Positions 24,454 through 42,480 of a stretch of 64,000 bases of DNA are shown in pieces; the stretch's first letter is position 1; each line of letters opens with the position of its first letter. The notes under the pieces are model-generated. The model searched no databases and was not told the origin of the DNA. It saw only the letters and a program-made list of their open reading frames with translations. The translations under genes were made by a program, and so were the position numbers. The DNA is taken from contig CM055606.1 in the NCBI GenBank assembly GCA_029379385.1, positions 4,588,001-4,652,000 of the forward strand, in the 5' to 3' direction. The DNA is from Quillaja saponaria (Eukaryota; Streptophyta; Magnoliopsida; Fabales; Quillajaceae).

Positions 24454-26949
24454 ATGGACAAGATGATTCAACCTCCTTTGGTAAATTGCTTACCCACTTT
24501 ATTCTTTTGTGATTCTTTAATTGTATATCACGTACCTCTTTCTGAGAAGAAAACAAATGTTAATATGCACTTTCCATTGTTATGGTTGTCGCTTGACTGT
24601 TTGGTTGTTATTATTCTTATTTTTGATAGGTTGACTTCTTGATTATTAGAACTAAGCCTTATGTAACCATGGATGTGTATATGTTGGTGGTTCCTCAATC
24701 AGTTTTATGATTATCCCAAATTATTTCGTTTGGTTCTTAAGGTGCTTAAGAAGTCACATCTTGAAGATTTGGGTTGTTATTCAGAAGTTTGAATCTTATA
24801 TTCCTTTCGAAGTTTGCATTTGCAATAAATTGATAGATGATGATATCAGGAAATACATAAATTGCTAACTCCATTGCAATTTGAAACTTACGTAATCAGA
24901 GATTTATGGTGGCTTTCCTGGGACTTAAAAGAAAGTAAAAAGAGATGAATGAATATATTTTTTCCCAATCTTGAAATTGTAGATGCCAAATGTTTTATAA
25001 ATTGATGACACCAATGGATAAATTAATCTTTCAGGTTTGAGGATTGGTAGCCATATAAAAGATCTTTTAGGGCACATATTCCTCCTCGGGGGTGATTGGG
25101 ATGCGTGCACAAGGGTCTTTATGACACAATCAGTAATTCAATTCATTTTGAATTAGGCCTTGCTCTAGCTTCTTCAGGGTTTTTTACTTCCTTGATAGCT
25201 CAATACGTACTTTTGACCTGCTTATGCATTCATAAAGCAAGACTTTGCTACTCAAGCCGCTTTATGTACTCCTCTCTAGTAGTTTACAGAATAAAGTTCT
25301 TTAAATTATGATGCACTCTAAGTCATGGCCATGATGCAAGCCACATATGATGCTGAGAATGTCTTGTCACATACCATTTCTTACATGTCAAAGTCTGAAA
25401 ACAAAAACAGAAAATGCAGTAAAGTTTTAATAGTTAGCACTGTAAGAATCATGTAATATCTGGCTTTTTTGAACTAGGAATTACCCTCACTAGCTTTTCT
25501 TATAAGTTTATATTTTGGTTCTTTTCTTTTTGCTGACAAATATATTTTTGTCTTTTATGTTGAGATAAAGATATAACATCTCATGTCGAGTTGCATGCAC
25601 CACAAAAAGTAAAGTTTGTTTAGCTATCAGTAAAGAACTAGAAAAAACAGTTGCTAACTTGCTATTAATTATGGAATATATCTCTGCAGGTTGATACAAC
25701 AGCATGCTTATGTAGAGTTGACGCAGGCTTAAAAACTGTTGCAGGAGCAAAAAGGTTTGTGCCTGGGGCAAAGCTCTGTCTTCAGCCTGACATTAAACCA
25801 TCCATTCATCCAACTAGGAACAAGCCAACGTGTGGTGACAGAAACCGAAATCAATCCCCTCTGCTTCCAGGACTTCCTGATGATCTTGCTATTGCGTGCC
25901 TAATCCGAGTCCCAAGGGTTGAACACTGTAAACTCCGGTTAGTATGCAAAAAATGGTACCGACTCTTGGCTGGTAACTTCTTCTACTCTCTTCGAAAGAG
26001 CCTTGGGATTGCCGAAGAATGGATATATGTTATAAAGAGAGACCGAGATGGGAAAATCTCATGGCATGCCTTCGACCCTATATACCAACTTTGGCAGCCC
26101 CTGCCTCCAATTCCAAAGGATTATTCTGGAGCCCTTGGTTTTGGTTGTGCTGTTCTTAGTGGTTGCCACCTCTACTTGTTTGGTGGCAAGGATCCCCTAA
26201 AGGGATCAATGAGACGTGTCATCTTTTATAGTGCCAGGACCAACAAATGGCACCGTGCCCCAGATATGCTTCGGCGGCGGCATTTTTTTGGGTCATGTGT
26301 CATAAACAACTGCTTGTATGTAGCTGGCGGGGAGAATGAGGGTATGCACCGATCTTTGAGATCAGCTGAAGTCTATGATCCCAATAAGAATAGATGGTCT
26401 TTTATTTCAGATATGAGCACTGCAATGGTGCCTTTCATTGGGGTTGTTTACGAGGGGAAGTGGTACCTGAAAGGGCTTGGGTCTCGTCGGCAGGTTCTAA
26501 GTGAGGTCTACCAACCAGAGAATGACAGTTGGTGTCCCGTTTTTGATGGAATGATTTCTGGCTGGAGGAACCCAAGTACTACACTTAATGGACATCTCTA
26601 TGCGTTAGACTGTAAGGATGGCTGCAAAGTCAGGGTTTATGATGAAGTGACTGACTCTTGGAACAAGCATATTGACAGTAAAATGCATTTGGGGAATTCT
26701 CGAGCTATGGAGGCTGCTGCTCTTGTTCCCCTTAATGGCAAACTTTGCATCATCCGCAATAATATGAGCATTTCCCTAGTTGATGTTATGAAATCTGATG
26801 ATAGAAGAGGACCTTCTGCTGAACATCTATGGGAAACTATTGCAGGGAAGGGGCAGTTCAAGACTTTGGTAACAAATCTATGGTCTAGTCTTGCAGGGTG
26901 GAACCGACTAAAAAGTCACATTGTTCACTGTCAGGTTCTTCAAGCTTAG
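24454..26949 (+). CDS. F-box/kelch-repeat protein, SAGL1 (At1g55270)-like, 428 aa
   Basis: Substrate adaptor of an SCF ubiquitin ligase. Coding exons are 24454-24480 (MDKMIQPPL) and 25690-26949, joined over a 1209-bp GT-AG intron in phase 0. The conserved N-terminus continues [20 protein letters not shown]. The F-box lies at about residues 67-112 ([18 protein letters not shown], then [12 protein letters not shown]). Kelch repeats fill about 130-400, with the double-glycine signatures YLFGGKDP and YVAGGENEG and the paired aromatic NKWHRAP and NRWSFI motifs that form a beta-propeller. The C-terminus [10 protein letters not shown] matches the plant family. Length is close to the 434 aa I recall for Arabidopsis At1g55270. 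That protein, SMALL AND GLOSSY LEAVES 1, has been linked to turnover of wax and phenylpropanoid enzymes; whether this copy does the same is inference. The tiny first exon is easily missed by gene finders. Confidence 0.95.
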
Positions 26950-27985
26950 CAGTTAGCATTATAGAATATAGGGGAGTTACGTTACAGAGGGGTTTGTGGT
27001 TATAATTTCTTATATCTCTTCATGTAATTGGCTTTTACATGCAACGAGGCTTAAAGCTTGCTATAGTCATGAAAGATGATGCACGTAGCTCTTCTTTGTT
27101 TCGCTTGGTAGCCAAGGTATCATGTTCTTCATAATAGGCGAATGATAGGTGAGATGTTTGTTTGGTTAGTCTTAAGAGTTACAGATATTGATACATAGTT
27201 CTGACATGTAAAAAATGGAATATCCCATTCCCATATGGCATGTTTTATCTTGTTAAGTTGCCACGTCTAGCGTCTACTATCAACAACTGACCCTATTAAA
27301 AGAGAAATGTCTGTAGGCTTGAGAATCTGTTGGTTGATGATCTCTCAACATCTATATGTTGATCTTCTGAATGTTCAAAACATGTCTGATTGTGCGATGA
27401 TAACCGAGTTGGAAACCTGTCATGATGTTAGAAGGGTTTGATGCTTTACCTGTCATAATACAAATTTATAGAAGCTTTGCGCATTTACTTGTGGGTATGA
27501 GTTTCTTTACATTGAGCATTTACTTGTGTATAAATATATCATTCCATTATATCTGGTAGGCAATTTTGTAGTTCAGAAAATAGTAAATCCAGAAAGATCT
27601 CCAAGAAGATTTCAGTTTGAAGAGACTCAATTCAAGAGATGTGTCTGTACTATTTTCCAAAAGCCATGTAACTTAATGAGTCGAATCACTAAGAAATTAA
27701 CACTGGAGTGCAAGTTAACTTACTGACATGGAGCGGCAAGGATCGGTTTAAGTGTTCATAATCAGATACTATCTACACAACATCATGCATGATATTTTGC
27801 TCGAATGCTGTATGTGCCTTGTATGAGAGAAATTTGCTTGTTAAATGCTAAAGCAAGTCACTTAATTTGTCATTGATCACTTGATGAAGAATGTAAATTT
27901 GCGTAATCACTCGAAAGCAAGTTATATATAACAAAAAGATATAAACGTTTCAGAATTACAACAAAAGAGATAAAGGAACATGTTT
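26950..27985. other. 3' region of the F-box/kelch gene and intergenic DNA
   Basis: No gene is supported. The 3' UTR of the F-box/kelch gene probably occupies the first few hundred bases. Convergent transcription with the minus-strand ethanolamine kinase gene ends somewhere in this stretch or in the LTR element to its right. Confidence 0.5.
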
Positions 27986-27988
27986 TAC

Positions 27989-28286
27989 TGTTAAACAACA
28001 ATTCTGGAACTCAACAGGTCTACTGCAATGGCGGACCGAGAGAGGAAAAGAGAAACATAAACAGAAAACAGAGAGAGAATTCAATTCTGATTGACAATTT
28101 TCATAGCATCCATTACACAGTAATCTGGTATATAACCCAATTTAACGCCAACAATAACAGTTTTACAACAGCTTATTCAACATATTAACAAATTCTTAAC
28201 TAACAAACTGCTACGCAAATTTGAAAATGTAATTACAACGGTAACAAGAGGAAACGCTGTCGTTTTTTAAGCTGCATATCTGATCC
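27989..28286 (-). repeat. 3' LTR of the truncated element
   Basis: Roughly 300-bp LTR matching 29357-29668 with scattered substitutions and small gaps. The right border is uncertain by about 5 bases. Confidence 0.8.
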
Positions 28287-29356
28287 TTATCAATTCCCCT
28301 TGATAAAAGCCTTTTCCTCAAGGGTCGAAATCTGGAAATCTAGCCTTTAGATATTTTCTTTTTGGTTTGTTGGGTAAGTGTCTAGTTTCGACTGAGTATA
28401 AGGTTTGCTCGTTTTATTCTGGAATCTTGTAGATGGGGTTTGGTTGTATTTTTGGTTGGGTGGTACAGATGGTAAGAATTTGGAGGATGGGGTTGGTACA
28501 GTGTTTGGGTAGGGTGAGGATTTTGGAAAGTTAGATAATGTCTTTCTTAGATGGTGGAGTTTAAGAGACTTTCTTGGATTTTAGCTCCACCAAGCAGATA
28601 CCATGCTAGATTTCTTCTGCAGTCATCCAATGTAATGATCACTTGTACTCCTCAACAGTCCCAGTTTGACTTAGATTCTTGATGTTGTTAGTACTCCACC
28701 TTGGAATTTCTCTCTCATTTCCTGGACATACTCTTCCAGGTGACGTTTTCTCCAATTCTTTCATTCAAGAAGCTTTCGTGCCATTCCGAGGCCTTCTCCC
28801 CAAAATGCATAAAAGCCACCTCAATGTTGAGTTCCTCAGGAGTATGATCAACCTTGAAGAACTGCTGGCATTGAGGAACCAGCTCTAGAAATTTCCTCCA
28901 CCAAACTTGGGAAATTCAACTTGTGACACTTTGTTAAGCAACTGCTAATCCTTCACTGCAGCCTGCACCACTTTTACTGTCTTTGTGGCTCTGGTAGCCT
29001 GAAAGAAATGCAACGGGGTGGAATGAGGTGGTGGGTTTGGGAAAATTGGTGGATTGGCCTCGCCATGCACATCATAAGTTGTTGGTTGAGCCAGCGATGT
29101 CTCAGACAACCTTCTATGGGAGGGCACATTGTGCTTAAAACTTTTTCCAGCAAGGCTTCAAATTTGGTTTCAATACCTACGAATTTGCTTATCTTGTGCT
29201 CCTGAAACGAAGCCTTGATTCAAAAACCTTGCATCCATCTCAGAGAATCTTGCATCGATTCCATCAATCCTTGCATCCAAGGCCCAAAATCATTGGTCAA
29301 GAATTGCGGAATTCACATTCAACATAATTGAGACAAGATCGAGCTCTTAATACCAC

Positions 29357-29668
29357 TGTTAAACAATAATTCTGGAGATCAACAGGTCTACTGCAATGGC
29401 AGACCAAGACAGGAAAAGAGGGGAAGAAACAAAAACAGAAAACAGAGGAAAAAAGAATCCAATTTCTGATTAACAATTTTCATAACATCTATTACACAGT
29501 AATCTGGTATATAACCCAGTTTAACCCTAACAACCTAACAGTTTTGCAACAGATTAACATATTCTAACTAATATACTGCCACGTCGAAACTACAAGGCAA
29601 TTTGAAAATGCAAATTACAAGGGTAAGAAGAGGAACACTGCTGTTTTTTAAGCTGCATATCTGATCCA
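29357..29668 (-). repeat. 5' LTR of the truncated element
   Basis: Roughly 312-bp LTR next to the primer-binding site. Its right end lies only about 90 bp beyond the ethanolamine kinase stop codon, so kinase transcripts probably end within it or just before it. Confidence 0.8.
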
Positions 29669-29759
29669 TAAACCTTACATGAATTTCTAACTAGGAAAAT
29701 GAAGAAGCCACACTACAAATCCATGAAATGCAAAACCCTGTTCATTATTAGAGCAAAAT

Positions 29760-36249
<6,490 letters not shown>

Positions 36250-38574
36250 TTTCTTTGACCGTATCGGTCGTCTCCTTTCTATTGGGAAATTCAAACGCAC
36301 TCAGTTGCGGAACTGCCTAGGGATTGTTTGGTTATACAAGACATTAAATATTAATAACACAATATATGTCAATGTCATGATGGGCATTGACAATTCTAAC
36401 AAGCAATTCTCTATTGCCTTGGACCCAAATAATATGCATTCATCTTTATTACATGTAAGATTCTGTTTGTCAAATCTACGGAGATTGAGAAAGAGACAAA
36501 CAACCATCTTTTATTGCAAAGTTGAATTAGTGCTATTTTTTGTGTTTTCTTTTATTTATTTTTTATCTAGAAAGCCCTGATATTTTTTAAAAAGCATTAC
36601 ACCCATACTCTTAAGATTTATTAAAATGATATTAAAATTTAATATTTAATAATATCAATACTATGCCCCCATAGATAAAAAGTTAACTAACTATATTATA
36701 AGATAATTTTTAAAAAAAGACTTAAAATCCTATTTTTTTATCATAAAAAGATCAAAAAAGCTTATTTTTCTTTTTCTTTTTTTAAATAAGTTCTGAATAA
36801 TTTTTCAGTACTTTTTAAGCTATTTTTGTTAATATTAATACATTATATTAATCTCAATTTTTTTTTTAATTTTAACATTTTGATTTTAATATAACAGAAA
36901 ATAAATTATTTGACACATGTATAAGTAGAAGTAGATATAGATATGTATATTACATAAAAGAAAGTTAACTTTTTCTTTAACTTTTATGATATGAAGGATA
37001 TAGAAATTAAATCTATACGAATATAAAAAATAACTTCAAGCACTTGAAGAGAAAATAAGCAATTGATTTATATAAATTTACTCATAAAATAAATAAAATA
37101 TTATTTAGGTTTTAGAAGAAAAAATATGAAAGAAAAAAATGAAAAATATTTTATTAACTTTTAAAGTTTGCATGATTTAATTAATAATTATATCAAAAAA
37201 ATTATTAAATTTTGTATGAACTATTTAAATTTTGTTTTTATCTTTGAAAATTTACTTTAAAAGTTCTATTTTACTTAACTATGTGTTAGAAATACTGCTG
37301 CACACTTTATTAGAAAAATATATTAAAATAAAAAACAATTAAGGCTAAAATAATATATTGCTATTAGGAAGAAAAGAAAACCAACCATAGAGGGAAAGTT
37401 TAACTTTATTTTATTTAACGTTGGAACTTATTTAATATTCAAACTAATAAGTAGATTTATATTAATCAAATGCCTATTTTGTTTTTCAAGTGCTTGAATT
37501 TATCTTTTAAATTAGATTTATATTTCATCTTCATAAATTTTTTTAAAAAAATCAATTTTATTTTATATAGTATTCAAACTTAGTTCTACTTATATATATG
37601 TCTCATATATTTTCTTTTTTATTTTACTAAAAATAGTACGTTAAAATTGAAAAAAGAAAAGAAAAAAGAGACTAACATAATGCATTAATACTAAGAAGAA
37701 AACTTAAAAATGTAAGTATTTAGTACTCATTTGAAAAGAAAAAAAGAAAAAAAAGGATTTCTTGATACTTTTAAGATAAAAGTAAGATTTTTTAAAATAT
37801 TTTTTTCATATTATCTTGTAATATCGTTAACTTTCCACCCAAGGAAGGAGTATCGATTTTTTCAAATTCTAGACCTTATTATAATTTCAGTAAATCTTAA
37901 GGTTGAGGAGTGTAATTACATTTATTTTTTAATTTCAAATCAATTTTACTCCACAAAAGTCACTTCCAAAATATTCTTTTATAGAATTATTATGCTTCAT
38001 TTGGGAAAAAGTAAATCATGAAATAAATTTAATTGAACACAAGTTATTTTCTTTGAAAAGAAGGAGAAAAAAATTTTGAATGAATGACTTTAGGAGAAAT
38101 TTCTAATGTTAGGTAAGTAGATCTAATGATGATATTAGGTTACTTTGTTCGTTACAATTTTTTTCCTTTTATTTTCACTCCTCATCCATGAGGTATGTAT
38201 GTTGTTGCTTAAGATTCCAATCTCTTATTCTTAAAATATATTTGATTGTAAATGTCGTGGGGGTTAACTTTTATGGGGTCACTATTTTTTGTTTGTTTTT
38301 GTTTCTTTTCTATGCTTTGTACGAATGTAAAAATAAAAAGTGACCACTGATGTTTGGTTGGATGGATTAGGAGATATGTTTTACTTTTAACTTCTTCGAT
38401 TTGAAATTTTGAGGTAAGGGTAGTAAAAAATTTGACATTTTGTTGTAGGTCATGAGAATAACAATTTTGACGTTGATGGTTGGCATTTGATTGATAGGGA
38501 AGTAAAATAGTCATGGTGCACGTAAGTCTATACGAACCAGTAAAAGAATATGCATTATCAGCAACAACTAAGTG
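36250..38574. other. AT-rich DNA upstream of ethanolamine kinase
   Basis: The first few hundred bases must hold the minus-strand kinase promoter. Beyond that lie long A- and T-rich tracts without supported genes. Nothing here explains the sharp composition change that begins near 38.6 kb. Confidence 0.5.
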
Positions 38575-38707
38575 ATTGATGTCGTCAATGTGACATGCCC
38601 TTCATTGATGCTGATAAATAGGACTTTTGGACAAAAGGGTCCAAGTCCCAAAAAATTTGGTCAAAATGGTAAATTTTTTACCATAATAGCCAAAAGGGGG
38701 TAAATGA

Positions 38708-38736
38708 TGAAACCGTGTTTTGAAAACACGGTTTCA
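38708..38736. repeat. hairpin 1 of the GC-rich block
   Basis: Perfect inverted repeat with arms TGAAACCGTGTTTT and AAAACACGGTTTCA around a single G. It shares its outline with hairpin 4, differing at two adjacent positions in each arm. Confidence 0.95.
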
Positions 38737-38737
38737 G

Positions 38738-38765
38738 GGTCCGACCTGGCGTGCCAGGTCGGACC
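38738..38765. repeat. hairpin 2 of the GC-rich block
   Basis: Perfect inverted repeat with arms GGTCCGACCTGGC and GCCAGGTCGGACC around GT. It starts one base after hairpin 1 ends. Confidence 0.95.
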
Positions 38766-38813
38766 ATCGCACAGGTCACGCACTCACACGTCACGCGCGA
38801 GTGCAGCCCAGTA

Positions 38814-38857
38814 TTTGTCCCCCGCGGGGCCCGCTGGTCGGCCCCGTGGGGGGCAAA
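38814..38857. repeat. hairpin 3 of the GC-rich block
   Basis: 18-bp arms beginning TTTGTCCCCCGCGGGGCC, with an 8-nt loop. Two arm positions are non-Watson-Crick, and both would be G-U wobble pairs in a + strand RNA. Confidence 0.9.
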
Positions 38858-38862
38858 AATAA

Positions 38863-38897
38863 GTCTGAAACCGGCTTTTGAAAAGCCGGTTTCAGAC
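38863..38897. repeat. hairpin 4 of the GC-rich block
   Basis: Perfect inverted repeat with arms GTCTGAAACCGGCTTTT and AAAAGCCGGTTTCAGAC around a single G. It is a paralogue of hairpin 1. Confidence 0.95.
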
Positions 38898-39409
38898 GTC
38901 CTACTTTGCAGGCTACCCTGCGCGCTGCAATAACTAAGTGTTTGAGATTTTGTATCTAACAAGGAAGTTGAAGACCGATTTACTTTTTCCTTCTCCATTT
39001 TTCCATCTACAAGCTCTGTTATTCCTTCCTTTGCTTTGTTCAACTTGATCATGGTTTTCCATTTGGTGGGCATCTAAATTTAAGCTTTTGGTGAGTGGTT
39101 TCCTTCCTTTCACCTCCTTCTTGGTTTTTTTCTCTTTTCTTTACCGCGTAAGTGCTGCTGTCCATGATAGCAAGCAAAATCTGCACCTATTCTGTGAGTG
39201 ATTACCTTTCTTTTTTGACCATGAACCATATGTTTCTTATAGTCAATTCAATCAAGTTATGATATTATCTTGTCCTTTTTAATTTGGTGGCTTTAGGAGT
39301 GTAATTAGGTGAAGTTTGAAGTTGTAAAATAGGTTGATTGATAATAGACGACAGCTCCTTGCCATTTCCTTTTTTTTCTTTTTAGTTCTACCTTCATCCT
39401 TACGGTTTT

Positions 39410-41295
39410 CTTTCTATTTCAGCCAAACTTTGGTGCAGCTAAAGGCTGCCTTGTTCTGCATGTAACACCCCTGCTAACTTTGAAGATAAGTCTTCTTGGT
39501 CAAGGCGGCTAGGGGCTGCATAATCCACAAGCCAAACCAAAAGAAAAAAGGAATTATATAATTCTTAACGTTTAAAGCATTTCTATGGCATGATCATTAA
39601 TAGTTAATGTTACTTAATTATAGAATTATTTTAGGAATTGGAAATTTAATGACATGTAGCTTGGTAGTAAGCTAGTATTGGAATTTGGTAGTGTAGGTTC
39701 TTGATAATTGTAATTAAATTAAACTAAGTCAAATGAATATTACAAGAGTAAAGGGAACGGTAAGAATTTTGTTAGGAAATATATATATATTGAAAACAAT
39801 ATAAAACATAACTATAAAATGTTAATGAAATGTAGAAAGTAAGCTAGATGTATATAGATTTTAATACTATATGATCAAGTAAGAAATTAGTTTCCAAATT
39901 GTGTATAAGAGTATAAATATGTATCAATAAGGAATCATAATTTCAATTATGAATGATTACTTTAATTAATATATGAATTGGTGATTATCATCTTCGGATC
40001 GTGTCGAGGATATTTTGACACCTACGCAGACTAAACAGACTAAGTATTAAGTGGATACATGAATTTCAGTTCCAGACTCTAATATGGACCTAATGACATA
40101 CATGAGCACAAGAGAAAGTGACGAACAAGAATTGTAAACTGGTGAATAGTTAACTGTTACCTTTTGGTTACTAGATTATTATGTGTAAGTGTATGTGTAT
40201 TTGAATAGATGTGTTATATGAAAAAATAAACATGAATAATGTTTTAATGAGTTATTTGAATTATGTTTAATGATCAAAATTGTTTGTAATTGATAAAGGC
40301 CAACAAAGTGAATTTTTCTCCAAAATAATTTTTATTTCTGAAATTGAAATCCAGGTGCACCTAGGATATTTTTTATTTGAAATTCTAATATGAGATACTC
40401 TGATTTTGATACTTGTTTTCAAAGAATTGAGTGCTCAGCCTCGGTGGGATGGATTGTGCAGGGAGAATTAATCTGTTGTGCAGGCAGAGAATTAATCTGT
40501 TGTACAGGCACACAAATGCTTGGTAGGGGGAGATATTATTGTGTAGATTGAGTTACTCGTTTTTCTTTTGTTTGCTTGTATGTTCTGATTTCGTTGCTTA
40601 GAATTGTGAATTTTGGATATATGGCTCAATATATATATGTTGTGAAATGTGGCTTTATGAGACTTACAATCACATGAGTGTGCTATTAATTTAAAATATG
40701 AATATTGTTACTTAAAATTAAATGATGACTTATGTGCTTTAAGTGATGCTGGTACCTTTTGGGTACGTTTTCCATTCACAGAGTCTGTAAGACTCACCTT
40801 TTTTTTATGGATAGTTTTTTTAGTAACTGGACCTTAAAGGAAGTTAAGCACTGATACAGACAGGGTTTGCTGAGGATTTGATGACAATATATTTTTCCGA
40901 ATCTCATACTTGAAGTCAAGGATGAAAGTTTGCAGTCACTTTAAACTGTGGAATGTCTAATTTTGTGTAATGTAATAGTCTAGTATTTGTCTTGTTTATG
41001 ATATAGGCGGAGTGGAACTCCTTGTTCTCTATGTGTTGTTGTTGGGAAAGAATAGGAATTTATAGGTTTACATTTTAAGGCATGTTTTATATTGCAGAGA
41101 ACCTCTGCCAAAATTTTTAGTATGTTGTGATTTGTTTCAATCAATAAACTTTTACCTTTAACTTTTGTTTTATAAATTTTTAGTTTTATTTTTGGTTAGT
41201 CAAGAGTCATAGTTGTTTCTTTGTTTTAGAGTCAGGGTTATGGAGGTTTGATTACCATTCCTCTGGCCAGTCATGCTTCGGTGAGGAGTGTGACA
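39410..41295 (+). mobile_element. long-LTR family copy E: 3' part of an LTR
   Basis: This is the + orientation member of the family annotated on the minus strand further right. Shared landmarks are GTGCTCAGCCTCGGTGGG (about 40431), CCAGGTGCACCTAGG (40351-40365), GGTACCTTTTGGGTACG (about 40750) and the LTR end GGAGTGTGACA (41285-41295). The left border is uncertain: homology is visible back to about 39.4 kb, whereas full copies are about 3.6 kb long. A 26-bp segment around GAATTAATCTGTTGT is tandemly duplicated near 40465-40510. Confidence 0.8.
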
Positions 41296-41530
41296 AGTTG
41301 GTATCAGAGCTTGGGAGTTTAGAGGTTCGTTACTACAAATAAGGGACATTCTTGCTTTGTTTGCTTACGTTACTCAGGTCGTATGTGAATTTAGTGATAA
41401 GTTCTAATTCATCTTAAAACTTCAAGTTGTGATTATCTAATGTACCATCTTTGGACATACACTATAAATGAGCTTGGAAGTCGTTTATGTTTGTTTGAAT
41501 ATGATAATACATAATGATTGTGTTATTAGT
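41296..41530 (+). mobile_element. primer-binding site and leader of copy E
   Basis: Three bases after the LTR end comes TGGTATCAGAGC, complementary to the 3' end of initiator Met tRNA, the usual primer-binding site of plant LTR retrotransposons. The next about 220 bp match, in reverse orientation, the leader at 53.65-53.86 kb. The coding part of the element does not follow, so the copy is truncated. Confidence 0.8.
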
Positions 41531-42089
41531 TTTGTGAAATATTAGAATATTAGTGTTGATCAGGAGTTAATCAGATTTTAGACATCTTTAATGAGAAATT
41601 AAGTTGTTAAAAATTATGGATAATTTAGTTGAAATCTTAAATTTTGCAATAATAGTCTCCATAAGAGGCAAATCCTTTAGTTTAGTTTAACTAAACAAGC
41701 AGTTGTTTGTAAAATTGTTATACTTAAGATTTAAATAAGAATAATGAGGAGCAAAAGCAATAAAAGATGTACCTTAGGTAGATTATATGAGCTATTGCAT
41801 AAATCTACTTCAAACCTATTTATTTTACAACGAAATGAATCGTGGAAAAGTATATACACGTGTAGTCCATCTATTTTCTCTCAAATCTTCGTCTTAAGAC
41901 GCATGAAAAGTTTCCTTTTCTACGTCAGGTTTGTAGACTAATTCCAATATTAAATATCGGATCTTAGAATTAATACAATTCTAGATTAAAAGAAAAGAAT
42001 AAATCGTTCTGATTGTGCAATGATTAACAGTAGTTAATCCTCCTTTCCCCACTATTAGCAATTTATTTGATCGATTGTAGAGACTCAAA

Positions 42090-42480
42090 CTCTTCTCACA
42101 CTTCGAATATCATAAGTTTAGATCAAGAAGGAAAAATAAGTTGTGCTAAATTCTTCAAGTATTGATAAAGTATGTTTAAAGTTTGAAATTCATTGGGTTT
42201 AGTGGATATGTTTTGAAGTTTAATGAAAATTAAACCTGAGATTCATAGAACTTCTCTAACAGATTCAAGGTTTTCCTTTAGGTTCTTATGTTTTCATTTA
42301 ACTTAGTTTATACCAATTTAACCTATTTTCGTAACATCAATTAAGTTTATACCAATTTAACCCATTTTGGTAACATCAGTTACATTTTTTATTATTCAAA
42401 GAGAAAATTCTTCTAGGAGTATCAGTTATTTGTTAATAAAGTATTATAATTCGGTATGATAACATTAGGAAAGTTGACTG
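42090..42480 (+). repeat. dispersed repeat, copy 1 (second copy near 56.79-57.34 kb)
   Basis: Shared words in the same order and orientation include ATCAAGAAGGAA, GTTTGAAAT, TTCATAGAACT or TTTATAGAACT, ATATCAGTTG or ACATCAGTTA and TATTATTCAAAGAG or TATTATCCAAAGAG. Copy 1 also contains a roughly 45-bp tandem duplication around AAGTTTATACCAATTTAACC (42300-42375). It encodes nothing recognisable. Confidence 0.65.

Larger units (their letters stand above)
27989..29668 (-). mobile_element. truncated LTR retrotransposon (gag remnant), probably Ty3/gypsy-type
   Basis: Two LTRs, 27989-28286 and 29357-29668, share starts (TGTTAAACAA) and ends (AAGCTGCATATCTGATCC). On the minus strand a primer-binding site TGGTATTAAGAGC lies next to the right LTR, and a purine tract (AAGGGGAATTGATAAGGA) lies next to the left LTR. 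The interior is only about 1.07 kb. On the minus strand near 29300-29000 it reads like a Gag N-terminus, with repeated ALDARIDGIDARF words and a later proline-rich stretch. Polymerase genes are absent. The target duplication is not clean (TTTAC against TAAAC), so the outer borders may be off by a few bases. The gypsy assignment rests on the Gag style and is inference. Confidence 0.8.
38575..38931. other. GC-rich block with four long hairpins, flanked by direct repeats
   Basis: In a stretch that is otherwise strongly AT-rich, this block carries four inverted repeats: 38708-38736 (14-bp arms, 1-nt centre), 38738-38765 (13-bp arms, 2-nt centre), 38814-38857 (18-bp arms with two G-T pairs, 8-nt loop) and 38863-38897 (17-bp arms, 1-nt centre). 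GCAACAACTAAGTG at 38561-38574 and GCAATAACTAAGTG at 38927-38940 flank it (13 of 14 identical, last 9 exact), as a target-site duplication would. No terminal inverted repeat, poly(A) tail or coding frame is evident. It is probably an inserted element of a type I do not recognise; a structured part of a retroelement LTR is the main alternative. Confidence 0.6.

Noticed and set aside
28679..29205. Host protein genes between 28.7 and 29.2 kb
   Set aside because: The frames lie between two LTRs, and the minus strand reads as a Gag remnant.
38575..38931. Hammerhead ribozyme or retrozyme in the hairpin block
   Set aside because: No CTGATGA with a following stem and GAAA core was found. The nearest match, CTGATAA near 38610, lacks the required bases.
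38678..39073. 131-codon open frame on the minus strand
   Set aside because: It is open because it crosses the GC-rich hairpin block. The palindromes force the peptide on both strands, and no family is recognised.
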